Positions 6,905 through 12,362 of a stretch of 12,362 bases of DNA are shown here, piece after piece. A program made the position numbers and the translations under genes. This stretch comes from Deinococcus sp. (GTDB taxonomy: Bacteria > Deinococcota > Deinococci > Deinococcales > Deinococcaceae): NCBI RefSeq assembly GCF_030523985.1, contig NZ_JAUNHK010000057.1, positions 5,474 through 17,835 of the forward strand. The letters run 5' to 3'. Position 1 is the stretch's first letter. Every line of letters begins with the position of its first letter. Under the pieces are notes generated by a model, which searched no databases, was not told the origin of the DNA, and worked only from the letters and a program-made list of their open reading frames with translations.

Positions 6905-7141
6905 TCAAAGACCGAAGTGGGCGCGGTTCTTGACGATGAATTCCTGTTCGCCGTCCGGCACGTCTTCTTCGGGGAAAATGGCGCTCACGGGGCAGGCAGG
7001 AACGCACGCGCCGCAGTCGATGCACTCGTCGGGGTGGATAAAAAACTGCTCGCCGCCGTCGTAGATACATTCCACGGGGCAGACTTCGGTACAGGCCTGG
7101 TCCTTCACGCCGATGCAGGGGCTGGTAATCACATGGGGCAT
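6905..7141 (-). CDS. 7Fe ferredoxin ([3Fe-4S][4Fe-4S])
   Basis: A 78-residue electron carrier closely resembling the Thermus-type 7Fe ferredoxins. Cys9, Cys17 and Cys50 would bind the 3Fe-4S cluster; Cys40, Cys43, Cys46 and Cys21 the 4Fe-4S cluster. Cys25, in CPVECIYDGG, is the usual extra cysteine. The long CX7C spacing at the first cluster is what marks the 7Fe rather than the 2x4Fe type. ATG 7141 matches the family N-terminus (MPHVI...); an in-frame ATG at 7213 would add 24 non-conserved residues and lie upstream of the promoter. There is no ribosome binding site: a promoter places +1 at the ATG itself, so the mRNA is probably leaderless. Its redox partner cannot be deduced from the neighbours. 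Confidence 0.95.
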   Translation of the reverse strand: MPHVITSPCIGVKDQACTEVCPVECIYDGGEQFFIHPDECIDCGACVPACPVSAIFPEEDVPDGEQEFIVKNRAHFGL

Positions 7142-7147
7142 GGGGAC

Positions 7148-7176
7148 AGTATGCACAGCCTGACGGGGCCTGACAA
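7148..7176 (-). promoter_or_regulatory. Leaderless sigma-70-type promoter of the ferredoxin gene
   Basis: On the minus strand TTGTCA (7176-7171) and CATACT (7153-7148) are separated by exactly 17 bases. Six bases then precede ATG 7141, so the expected +1 is the A of the start codon. This is the only -10 box in the window paired with a good -35 box at standard spacing. Confidence 0.8.
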
Positions 7177-7185
7177 GGGCAAGAG

Positions 7186-7216
7186 CGCCAAAAACTTTCC
7201 ACCCAGACGCCAAAAA
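7186..7216. repeat. Two CGCCAAAAA copies 22 bp apart upstream of the ferredoxin promoter
   Basis: CGCCAAAAA occurs at 7186-7194 and 7208-7216, about two helical turns apart and 10-40 bases upstream of the ferredoxin -35 box. The second copy also supplies the T-tract of the nucleotidyltransferase terminator. It may be an A-tract/UP-like element or an operator, or chance. Confidence 0.4.
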
Positions 7217-7234
7217 TCCGAGTGCTACAGTCGG
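7212..7234 (-). terminator. Probable terminator of the nucleotidyltransferase gene
   Basis: Two bases past the TAA on the minus strand, CCGA and TCGG (7234-7231 and 7221-7218) pair. The stem continues across one C-C mismatch to TG/CA around a TAG loop and is followed by ATTTTT (7217-7212). The stem is short, but the T-run and position fit. Confidence 0.65.
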
Positions 7235-7236
7235 TT

Positions 7237-8016
7237 TTAGTGGCCTCCCAGCACCCGCCGCGCCAGTTCGAGGTCGCTGCCTTTGTCCACATCGGTGCCA
7301 ATCGCGGCGTGGGGCGTGATGAGGGCGCGGGCCTGCACGCCGAGAATGTCACTCACCTTGCTTTCCAGGGTCGCCACGTCCAGCCGCCCGGTCACGAGCC
7401 GCAGCAGCACCGAAGGCCCGATCAGGCCCGCCAGTTTCAAGGGGGCCTTGCGGGCACCGAGCACCTCGCGCAGTCGGGGCAAAAACTGAGAGATCAGGCG
7501 GGGGTCGAGCAGAAACAGGTTGCCGCCGGTAAACGTGCCGTCCCTGACCTTGACATAGGTTCGCTTGACACCGGGGAAAGCCGCGTCGCAGGCCTCTTTG
7601 GTCACCACTGGGTAGACCAGACCCGCGTCGGGCGACTCTCGGGCGGCCTGCTCCAGAACGTCGCGCAGTTGCTGTGGCGTCATCAGGGGAATGTCGGCGG
7701 TCACCACCAGCACCCGCGCCCCGTCCGGCAGGGCCGCCACCCCCGCTTCCAGATTGGCGAGCAGGCTGCCCCGGTCGGTCACGCGCTCGTCGATCAGGGG
7801 GTTCATCTCGGGCGTGGTCGGGCCGACGTAAGCCACTTTTCCGATGCGCCCACTTTCGCGCAGGGTTCGCAGGACGTGCAGGCCCAGAGGCGCTCCGGCG
7901 AGTGGAATCAGCGCCTTGACGCCGACGCCGTGGGCCGCCGCGAAGGGGTCGCCGGGGTCACCTCCGCCCAGGACGACAGCATTCCAGAGGGGCAAGGCAG
8001 GCGCAGACGACGACAT
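7237..8016 (-). CDS. MobA-like nucleotidyltransferase family protein
   Basis: A 259-residue protein with the GT-A/NTP-transferase fold. The N-terminal loop AVVLGGG (13-19) stands where this family has its LAGG/LAAG nucleotide loop, and GVGVKALIPLAG supplies the following lysine region. VVTADIPLMTPQQL matches the family's metal-binding D-x-P-L segment. The canonical S-x-R-M-G after the loop is replaced by DPGDPF. The substrate is not predictable: molybdopterin guanylylation, cofactor or sugar-nucleotide synthesis are all possible, and no Mo-cofactor genes are nearby. ATG 8016 is chosen because a -10 box (8028-8023) ends 6 bases before it and no ribosome binding site is present. The gene follows the kinase gene after 28 bp and could also receive read-through from it. 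Confidence 0.8.
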   Translation of the reverse strand: MSSSAPALPLWNAVVLGGGDPGDPFAAAHGVGVKALIPLAGAPLGLHVLRTLRESGRIGKVAYVGPTTPEMNPLIDERVTDRGSLLANLEAGVAALPDGARVLVVTADIPLMTPQQLRDVLEQAARESPDAGLVYPVVTKEACDAAFPGVKRTYVKVRDGTFTGGNLFLLDPRLISQFLPRLREVLGARKAPLKLAGLIGPSVLLRLVTGRLDVATLESKVSDILGVQARALITPHAAIGTDVDKGSDLELARRVLGGH

Positions 8017-8022
8017 ACAGGC

Positions 8023-8028
8023 AGGGTA
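8023..8028 (-). promoter_or_regulatory. Predicted leaderless -10 box of the nucleotidyltransferase gene
   Basis: TACCCT (TANNNT) on the minus strand, 6 bases before ATG 8016, in the 28-bp gap after the kinase stop. No convincing -35 box. Confidence 0.5.
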
Positions 8029-8044
8029 GCGCAGGGCCGGGCGC

Positions 8045-9496
8045 TCATTCCTCTCGCAGCTCGCCCAGCGGCAGCCACACTTCGGCGCGGAAGCCCTCGC
8101 CGGGGGCGCTGCGTAGCTCTAGCCTTCCCCCATGCAGTTCGGCGGCGCGGCGGGCAATCGCCAAGCCCAGGCCGTGCCCCGCCAGCCCCGAAGCGTCGGC
8201 GCTGCGGCTCTCGCTGGGGCGGTAGAACGCCTCGCCCAGTTGCGGCAGCACCTCGGCGGATACGCCGGGGCCGTCGTCCTGCACCGTGACCCGCGCCCAG
8301 TCGCCCTCACGGGCCACCACGACGGTCACGGTGGCCCCCGGCGCGTGGCGCACCGCGTTGGCGGTCAGGTTCCAGATGGCCTGGCCCAGCAGCACCCGGT
8401 CACCGCGCACGGTCAGCGCCGGAGAGGGCAGCAAATCCACGTCAGCGTGCGGGTCGAGTTCGCGGGCGCGGTCTACCGCTTCGGCGGCGAGGTCACGCAG
8501 CGGCACCGGGGCCTGCGCCAGCGCCGAGGGGTCGCGGGCCAGCAGCAGCAGGTGGTTGGCGAGGGTCGAGAGCCGGGTGATGTCGCGCCCCAGTTCGCGC
8601 AGGTCGGCCTGATAGCGTTGCGGGTCGCGGGGGTGGGCCAGCGTGCCGTCTACCCGCGCCTGGAGCGCCGCCAGCGGACTGCGGAGGTCATGGGCCGCCG
8701 CCCGCAAAAAGGCCTGTTCGCGCTCCCGCGAGTCGGCCAGCCGCCCGAAACTCTGCTGCAAGGTCAGGGCCAGCCGCGCCAGTTCGTCGCCGCTGCCCGC
8801 GCCCGGCAAGGGACGGCGCAGGTCGCCGCCGTCACCGATGGCCCGCGCCGCGCCCTCCAGCGCCTGCACCGGGCGCAGCAGCCGCCCCGCCACCCACCAG
8901 CCGAGCAGCAGCGCCAGCAACAGCGCAGCGGGGAGCAGCCACGCCAGCGCCCGCCCGAACGCCTGCCGCGCCGCGCCCAGCACCTGCACGTCCAGGGCCG
9001 CCGTCAGCAGAGCGCCGCCGCGTAGGGGCCGCACCACCAGCAGCAGGTCGCCCTGCTGATAGACGCCGGGCGACAGCACCTCGACTCCTGCCGGAAAACG
9101 GCCCGTCTGCACGCTCTGCCAGCCTGCGCCCCCCACGCCGGGAACACTCAGGCGCAGTTCCGGCCCGCGCTGCCCGCCGCCCTGGGTCTGCTGGGAGACC
9201 CGTTCCAAGTCGGCTGCCGTGACCCTGACCTGCCCGGTCAGCAGTTGCACCGGGTCAGGAGGTGAGTCATCGTCGTCGTGTCTGTCCCGCACGCCCAGCG
9301 GGTCGTCGCGCCGCTGCCGAATCAGACCTTCGACCCGGCCCCCGGCCTCCTGCGCCGCCGAGACGGCCCGGTCGTACTGCGCCTGCCGCAGCAGCCCGCT
9401 GACGGCAAAAAACAGCCCCGCCGACACCAGAAGCGCCGCCAATCCCGTCGCCAACGCCGCCCACAGCGCCCAGCGTGCCCGCAAGGAGAGCTTCAC
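8045..9496 (-). CDS. Sensor histidine kinase of a two-component system
   Basis: A 483-residue membrane kinase. Transmembrane segments are at about 9-36 and 183-207. The extracytoplasmic domain between them carries an acidic run (RHDDDDSPPDP, 72-82). HAMP spans about 206-255. The phosphoacceptor is His269 in AAAHDLRSPL. The ATPase domain shows the N box (NLTANAVRHA, Asn376/Asn380), G1 DDGPGV (Asp408), F box EAFYRP and G2 GHGLGLA (440-446), so it appears complete. I chose GTG 9496, 4 bases after the regulator stop: the hydrophobic N-terminus begins here, and longer frames only extend into the regulator gene. The ribosome binding site is weak (GAGAAG/GTGAAG), so coupling to the regulator is likely. 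It should phosphorylate the adjacent OmpR-type regulator; the stimulus is unknown. Confidence 0.93.
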   Translation of the reverse strand: MKLSLRARWALWAALATGLAALLVSAGLFFAVSGLLRQAQYDRAVSAAQEAGGRVEGLIRQRRDDPLGVRDRHDDDDSPPDPVQLLTGQVRVTAADLERVSQQTQGGGQRGPELRLSVPGVGGAGWQSVQTGRFPAGVEVLSPGVYQQGDLLLVVRPLRGGALLTAALDVQVLGAARQAFGRALAWLLPAALLLALLLGWWVAGRLLRPVQALEGAARAIGDGGDLRRPLPGAGSGDELARLALTLQQSFGRLADSREREQAFLRAAAHDLRSPLAALQARVDGTLAHPRDPQRYQADLRELGRDITRLSTLANHLLLLARDPSALAQAPVPLRDLAAEAVDRARELDPHADVDLLPSPALTVRGDRVLLGQAIWNLTANAVRHAPGATVTVVVAREGDWARVTVQDDGPGVSAEVLPQLGEAFYRPSESRSADASGLAGHGLGLAIARRAAELHGGRLELRSAPGEGFRAEVWLPLGELREE

Positions 9497-9500
9497 GGCT

Positions 9501-10163
9501 TCACTTCTCGACCCGGTAGCCCCGGCCCCGCTCGCTGCTGATGGCTTCGGGGGCCAGCTTGCGGCGCAGGTAGCGCACGTACACGTCCACGATGCGGGCC
9601 TCACCGCCAAATTCCGGCCCCCATACCCGGTCGAGGAGTTCCTCGCGGGTCAGCCAGCGTTCGGGGGCCAGGGCCAGGGCGCCCAGCAGGTCGTACTCGC
9701 GCCCGGTCACGGCGACTTCCTGCCCGTCCCAGGTCACGGTGCGGGCCACGGTGTCCAGCCCCCCGCGCCCGGCGGCAAAGCTGCTGCGCGGCGCACTCTG
9801 GCCCCGCTCACGCCGCGCCAGCGCCCGCAGGTTGGCGAGCAGTTCAGGCATGGCAAAAGGCTTGACCATGTAGGCGTCCCCGCCCAAGTCGAGGCCGGCC
9901 ACCCGGTCATCCACCTCACCCCGCGCCGTCAGAAACAGGATGGGCGAGTCCACCCCGGCGGCCCGCAGTTGCCGCGCCACCTCGAACCCGTCAATGCCCG
10001 GCAGCATCACGTCCAGCACGATCAGGGGAAACTCGCCCAGCATGGCGGCTTCCAGGCCCTCGTCGCCCGCCCGCGCCCAAGTGACCGCGTACCCGGCTTC
10101 GCGCAGTGCGCTGAGCGTGGGTTCGGCAATCCGGGGGTCATCCTCGACAAACAGCAGGCGCAT
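9501..10163 (-). CDS. OmpR/PhoB-family response regulator
   Basis: A 220-residue transcription factor. The receiver domain (1-115) has the acidic pocket Glu7/Asp8/Asp9, phosphoacceptor Asp51 in VLDVMLPGIDG, Thr79 and Lys101 (KPF). The winged-helix effector domain (about 125-218) has TGREYDLL, LTREELLDRVWG and the recognition-helix region VDVYVRYLRRKL, ending RGRGYRV. It precedes the cognate kinase by 4 bases. ATG 10163 is the first codon of the receiver fold. No ribosome binding site is visible; TAGACT ends 6 bases upstream, so the transcript is probably leaderless. No obvious target operators are recognisable in the window. Such systems may regulate themselves, but nothing here shows it. Confidence 0.95.
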   Translation of the reverse strand: MRLLFVEDDPRIAEPTLSALREAGYAVTWARAGDEGLEAAMLGEFPLIVLDVMLPGIDGFEVARQLRAAGVDSPILFLTARGEVDDRVAGLDLGGDAYMVKPFAMPELLANLRALARRERGQSAPRSSFAAGRGGLDTVARTVTWDGQEVAVTGREYDLLGALALAPERWLTREELLDRVWGPEFGGEARIVDVYVRYLRRKLAPEAISSERGRGYRVEK

Positions 10164-10169
10164 GGTGGC

Positions 10170-10175
10170 AGTCTA
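10170..10175 (-). promoter_or_regulatory. Predicted leaderless -10 box of the regulator-kinase operon
   Basis: TAGACT on the minus strand, 6 bases before ATG 10163. There is no good -35 at 16-18 bases; TTTAAC lies only 10 bases upstream. Confidence 0.55.
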
Positions 10176-10199
10176 GGGCGGCGCGGTTAAAGGACGGGG

Positions 10200-10224
10200 A
10201 AGAAAAGAGTGGTCCTCAGAACCA
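10200..10224 (-). terminator. Possible terminator overlapping the TM2-gene stop codon
   Basis: TGGTTC and GGACCA (10224-10219 and 10215-10210) pair over 6 bp with one G-U around a loop formed by the stop codon TGA. A T-rich stretch (CTCTTTTCTT) follows. It would end the TM2-gene mRNA just before the regulator promoter. Confidence 0.5.
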
Positions 10225-10959
10225 GGGCTTTTTCCCCCTCAGATACTCGCGCTCGAAATCGGCGTCGGACTTGGTGAGGTAGATGATGCCCTCGATGAGG
10301 CCGACCACGCCCAGGGCGCTGACGACGAGGGCCGCCAGCGGAAACAGGAAGATGCTGCCCAGAAACAGCGTCAGCAGAGACAGCGTGAAGGCGACCACCC
10401 AGCTGCCCAGGTTCAGGCCCAGCATCACCAGCCCCGGCGTGTTCATGCCCAGATAGAACTTGTGGACGCCGAAGCTGCCCAGAAAGATGGCGAGCAGCGC
10501 CGCAATCAGCTTTTTCTGGGCCACGTCGCCCCGATCCAGCGAGGAGGAAGAGTCACCCCAGATGTCCGGGCGCGCGGTGGGAGCGGTGCGGTAGGTCGTG
10601 GTCTGGGTCGGCATGGGCTGGGTCGGCGGCGCGGCGGGCAGGTCACGGGGGTCGCGCACCTGTCCGCCGGTGGCGCGGGCCACCCAGTCGTCGCTGTCGA
10701 AGGGGCGGGCATCGGTGACGACCGGAGCAGGCCGGGGCGGGTCTCCGGGCAGGCGCAGGTCACGGGCGACTTCGGTCTGCGGCCAGTGGTCCCAGCCGGA
10801 CGGGGCCGGGGGCGCAGCCTCGCCGGGCAAGCGGGCCTCGCCGCCATGCCGCGCCTCGGGCACACGGGGCTGGGGCCGTGACTGTGCCGACAGCACCTCG
10901 TCCACCCAGGACGGGGCGTTGCCTTGCGGGGTCATGTTGGGGTCTTTGCGGTCGGTCAT
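10216..10959 (-). CDS. TM2-domain membrane protein with long Pro-rich N-terminal tail
   Basis: A 247-residue protein. Residues 1-148 are low-complexity, rich in Pro, Ala, Arg and Asp, probably disordered and cytoplasmic, with Trp-centred islands (SWVDEVL, DDWVARA, PDIWGD). Residues 149-230 form the TM2 domain: KKLIAALLAIFLGSFGVHKFYLG, whose G-x-HKFYLG signature is diagnostic, then a second long hydrophobic region (about 177-228) ending GLIEGIIYLT. The C-terminus is short and basic (REYLRGKKPWF). TM2 function is not established. ATG 10959 is chosen because TAATCT ends 5 bases before it and the frame upstream runs into the methyltransferase end with unrelated residues. ATG 10935 is an alternative start. 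The gene appears to be transcribed alone. Confidence 0.85.
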   Translation of the reverse strand: MTDRKDPNMTPQGNAPSWVDEVLSAQSRPQPRVPEARHGGEARLPGEAAPPAPSGWDHWPQTEVARDLRLPGDPPRPAPVVTDARPFDSDDWVARATGGQVRDPRDLPAAPPTQPMPTQTTTYRTAPTARPDIWGDSSSSLDRGDVAQKKLIAALLAIFLGSFGVHKFYLGMNTPGLVMLGLNLGSWVVAFTLSLLTLFLGSIFLFPLAALVVSALGVVGLIEGIIYLTKSDADFEREYLRGKKPWF

Positions 10960-10964
10960 ACTCC

Positions 10965-10970
10965 AGATTA
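10965..10970 (-). promoter_or_regulatory. Predicted leaderless -10 box of the TM2 gene
   Basis: TAATCT on the minus strand, 5 bases before ATG 10959. It abuts an inverted repeat, ATGCAAC (10996-10990) and GTTGCGT (10976-10970), which would cover the -35 to -10 interval and could be an operator. Confidence 0.5.
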
Positions 10971-11032
10971 CGCAACAAAACGTCATGAAGTTGCATCCGC
11001 CGAAAGTTGGGCAGGCCAGCGGGGGCCGCCCC

Positions 11033-12259
11033 TCAGTCCAGTTGCACGAACACGGCCTTGAGGTACTCCGCCTCGCGGAACGTCGCGTGGTGGTCGGGGG
11101 CGTGGCGGCTGGAGAGCAGCTTGCGCCAGCGCCGACCACTGCGCCGCACCGCCGACATCACCGCGTTCTCGAATTCTTCGGCGCTGACGTGGGCGCTGCA
11201 CGACGCGCTGACCAGGATGCCGCCCGGGGCGAGGCGGGTCAGGCCATCGTGCGCCAGCTTGCCGTAGGCGCGAATGGCTCCCTCGCGCTCTGCTTCGCGG
11301 CGGGCCAGCGAGGGCGGGTCGAGAATCACGAGGTCGTAGTCTCCCCCCTGTCCCCCTGCGCCCGGCAGCCACTCGAACACGTCGGCCTGCACGGTGTTGT
11401 GCGCGGCCTTCAGGTCGGGGTTGAGAGCAAAGTTGCGCTCGGCACTCGCCAGGGCGTGGGCGCTGATGTCGAGGCTGGTGACCTCGCTGGCCCCGCCCCG
11501 CGCCGCGTAGAGCGAAAAGCCCCCGGAAAAGGAAAAGGCGTTCAGGACGCGCCGCCCCTCGCTCATGCTCTCGACCCGGCGGCGGTTTTCGCGCTGGTCG
11601 AGGAAAAATCCGGTCTTCTGGCCCTGCCTGACCTCGGCCTCGAAATTCAGGCCCGACTCGCGGAACACCACCGAATCCGCCGCCAGTTGCCCCAGAATCA
11701 CCTGCCCGTCATGCAGGCCGATTTCGGCAGCCAGGGGCTGAATGTTACGGCTCAGGCGCAGCACCACCGCGAAGCCCGGCGCACGCCCAGCGAACAGTTC
11801 CAGCATCCGGCGCAGGTGAGGAAACCACGCGGCGGTGTAGACCTTCATCACCAGCACCCCGGCGTAGCGGTCCACCACCAGTCCCGGAAACCCGTCCGAT
11901 TCGCCGTTCAGCAGGCGGTAGCCGTCGGTGTCGCCGAACTCGGTGAGTGGCCCGAACAGGGCGGTGCGCCGGGTCAGGGCCGCGTCCAGCCGGGCCGCCC
12001 ACCACGCGTCGTCGAGTTGCACGGGCAGCCCCGTGTGCAGCACCCGCAGGCGCAGCGGCGAGTGGGGGTCGTACAGGCCAATCGCCAGAAAACGGTCACG
12101 GCGGTCATACACCACCGCCAGTTCGCCCGCTTCGCCCTCGCGGTTTTGCTCGCGCACGCTCGATTCGTAGACCCAGGGATGACCCTCGCGCAGGTGCAGT
12201 TCGGCGGCCTTGGACACCCGCAGGCGCAGGCGGGCAGGAGCGGAAGAGGGCGCAGACAT
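11033..12259 (-). CDS. Class I SAM-dependent 23S rRNA (cytosine-5) methyltransferase, RlmI/RlmO-type
   Basis: A 408-residue RNA methyltransferase expected to act on 23S rRNA cytosines. It has an N-terminal PUA domain (about 10-85, LREGHPWVYESSV), a central linker domain (about 90-200) and a Rossmann SAM domain. RQGQKTGFFLDQREN (211-225) is a family signature. The SAM loop is AFSFSGGFSLYAA (241-253), Asp264 would contact the ribose, DPPS is at 314-317, and the catalytic Cys is Cys354 in SASCSAHVS. Length matches E. coli RlmI (about 396) closely. Which cytosine is modified cannot be told; RlmI and the Thermus RlmO have different reported positions. ATG 12259 has a -10 box ending 6 bases upstream and no ribosome binding site. 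No convincing terminator follows; a GC-rich GGGGCGGCCCC lies just after the stop. Confidence 0.92.
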   Translation of the reverse strand: MSAPSSAPARLRLRVSKAAELHLREGHPWVYESSVREQNREGEAGELAVVYDRRDRFLAIGLYDPHSPLRLRVLHTGLPVQLDDAWWAARLDAALTRRTALFGPLTEFGDTDGYRLLNGESDGFPGLVVDRYAGVLVMKVYTAAWFPHLRRMLELFAGRAPGFAVVLRLSRNIQPLAAEIGLHDGQVILGQLAADSVVFRESGLNFEAEVRQGQKTGFFLDQRENRRRVESMSEGRRVLNAFSFSGGFSLYAARGGASEVTSLDISAHALASAERNFALNPDLKAAHNTVQADVFEWLPGAGGQGGDYDLVILDPPSLARREAEREGAIRAYGKLAHDGLTRLAPGGILVSASCSAHVSAEEFENAVMSAVRRSGRRWRKLLSSRHAPDHHATFREAEYLKAVFVQLD

Positions 12260-12265
12260 GCAGGG

Positions 12266-12271
12266 AAGATA
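12266..12271 (-). promoter_or_regulatory. Predicted leaderless -10 box of the methyltransferase gene
   Basis: TATCTT on the minus strand, 6 bases before ATG 12259. No good -35 is seen. Confidence 0.55.
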
Positions 12272-12297
12272 GCGGAGCGGGCACTCGGGGGCGAGAT

Positions 12298-12362
12298 TCA
12301 GGGACGCTCCAGCGCCAGCGGTTTACGTACCGCCACCGTCCAGCGCGTGCCGCCGCAGCCAC
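12298..12362 (-). CDS. Possible C-terminal fragment of an upstream minus-strand gene
   Basis: A minus-strand frame enters from the right edge and stops at TGA (12300-12298), giving 20 residues ending RWTVAVRKPLALERP. Third positions are mostly G/C (16 of 20), as in the neighbouring genes, and the orientation matches them. It is too short to identify, and other frames across this stretch are not clearly excluded. If real, its stop lies 38 bp upstream of the methyltransferase start. Confidence 0.4.
   Translation of the reverse strand, partial: GCGGTRWTVAVRKPLALERP

Noticed and set aside
7142..7213. 24-residue N-terminal extension of the ferredoxin
   Set aside because: It covers the promoter and is not part of the conserved 7Fe ferredoxin N-terminus.
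8045..10163. Assignment of the two-component pair to a named radiation-response regulator
   Set aside because: OmpR-type regulators are too similar to name from memory; nothing in the window identifies this one.

Overview
The window looks like chromosomal DNA of a Deinococcus-type bacterium. This is inferred from high GC with strongly GC-biased third codon positions, a Thermus/Deinococcus-style 7Fe ferredoxin, a proteinase K/aqualysin-like protease with a C-terminal PPC domain, and many genes whose start codon sits 5-6 bases after a -10 box (TANNNT) with no ribosome binding site. Leaderless mRNAs of that kind are known to be abundant in Deinococcus. I cannot name the species from sequence alone.

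Layout: the left edge holds the 3' end of a plus-strand gene (2-160). Every other gene I can support is on the minus strand, so the text below runs from the right end, in the direction of transcription. A possible C-terminal fragment of another gene touches the right edge (12298-12362). Then come an RlmI/RlmO-type 23S rRNA cytosine-5 methyltransferase (11033-12259), a TM2-domain membrane protein with a long Pro-rich tail (10216-10959), an OmpR-family response regulator and its histidine kinase 4 bases apart (10163-8045), a MobA-like nucleotidyltransferase (7237-8016), a 7Fe ferredoxin (6905-7141), a metallophosphoesterase overlapping the clamp-loader delta' subunit gene (6776-5056), two overlapping CNNM/CorC-type CBS-domain membrane proteins (4898-2287), and a secreted or lipid-anchored subtilisin-like protease (228-1838).

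Transcription units, inferred from spacing, hairpins and promoter-like boxes: protease alone, ending in a 19-bp hairpin shared with the convergent left-edge gene; CNNM pair as an operon (GTGA overlap) ending in a long hairpin at 2228-2272; phosphoesterase plus delta' (ATGA overlap); ferredoxin alone, with a clear leaderless promoter and a textbook terminator with a 7-T tract; nucleotidyltransferase with its own -10 box and terminator; regulator plus kinase; TM2 gene; methyltransferase.

Most of this is ordinary chromosomal gene content (replication, translation, electron transfer, ion homeostasis, signalling, surface proteolysis). I see no mobile element, CRISPR array, tRNA or rRNA, and no clear novel multi-gene system. 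The points most worth a second look are the run of leaderless starts, the AT-rich intergenic stretch with a 12-bp direct repeat upstream of the protease, the acidic patch in the kinase sensor domain, and the His-rich linker in one CNNM protein.
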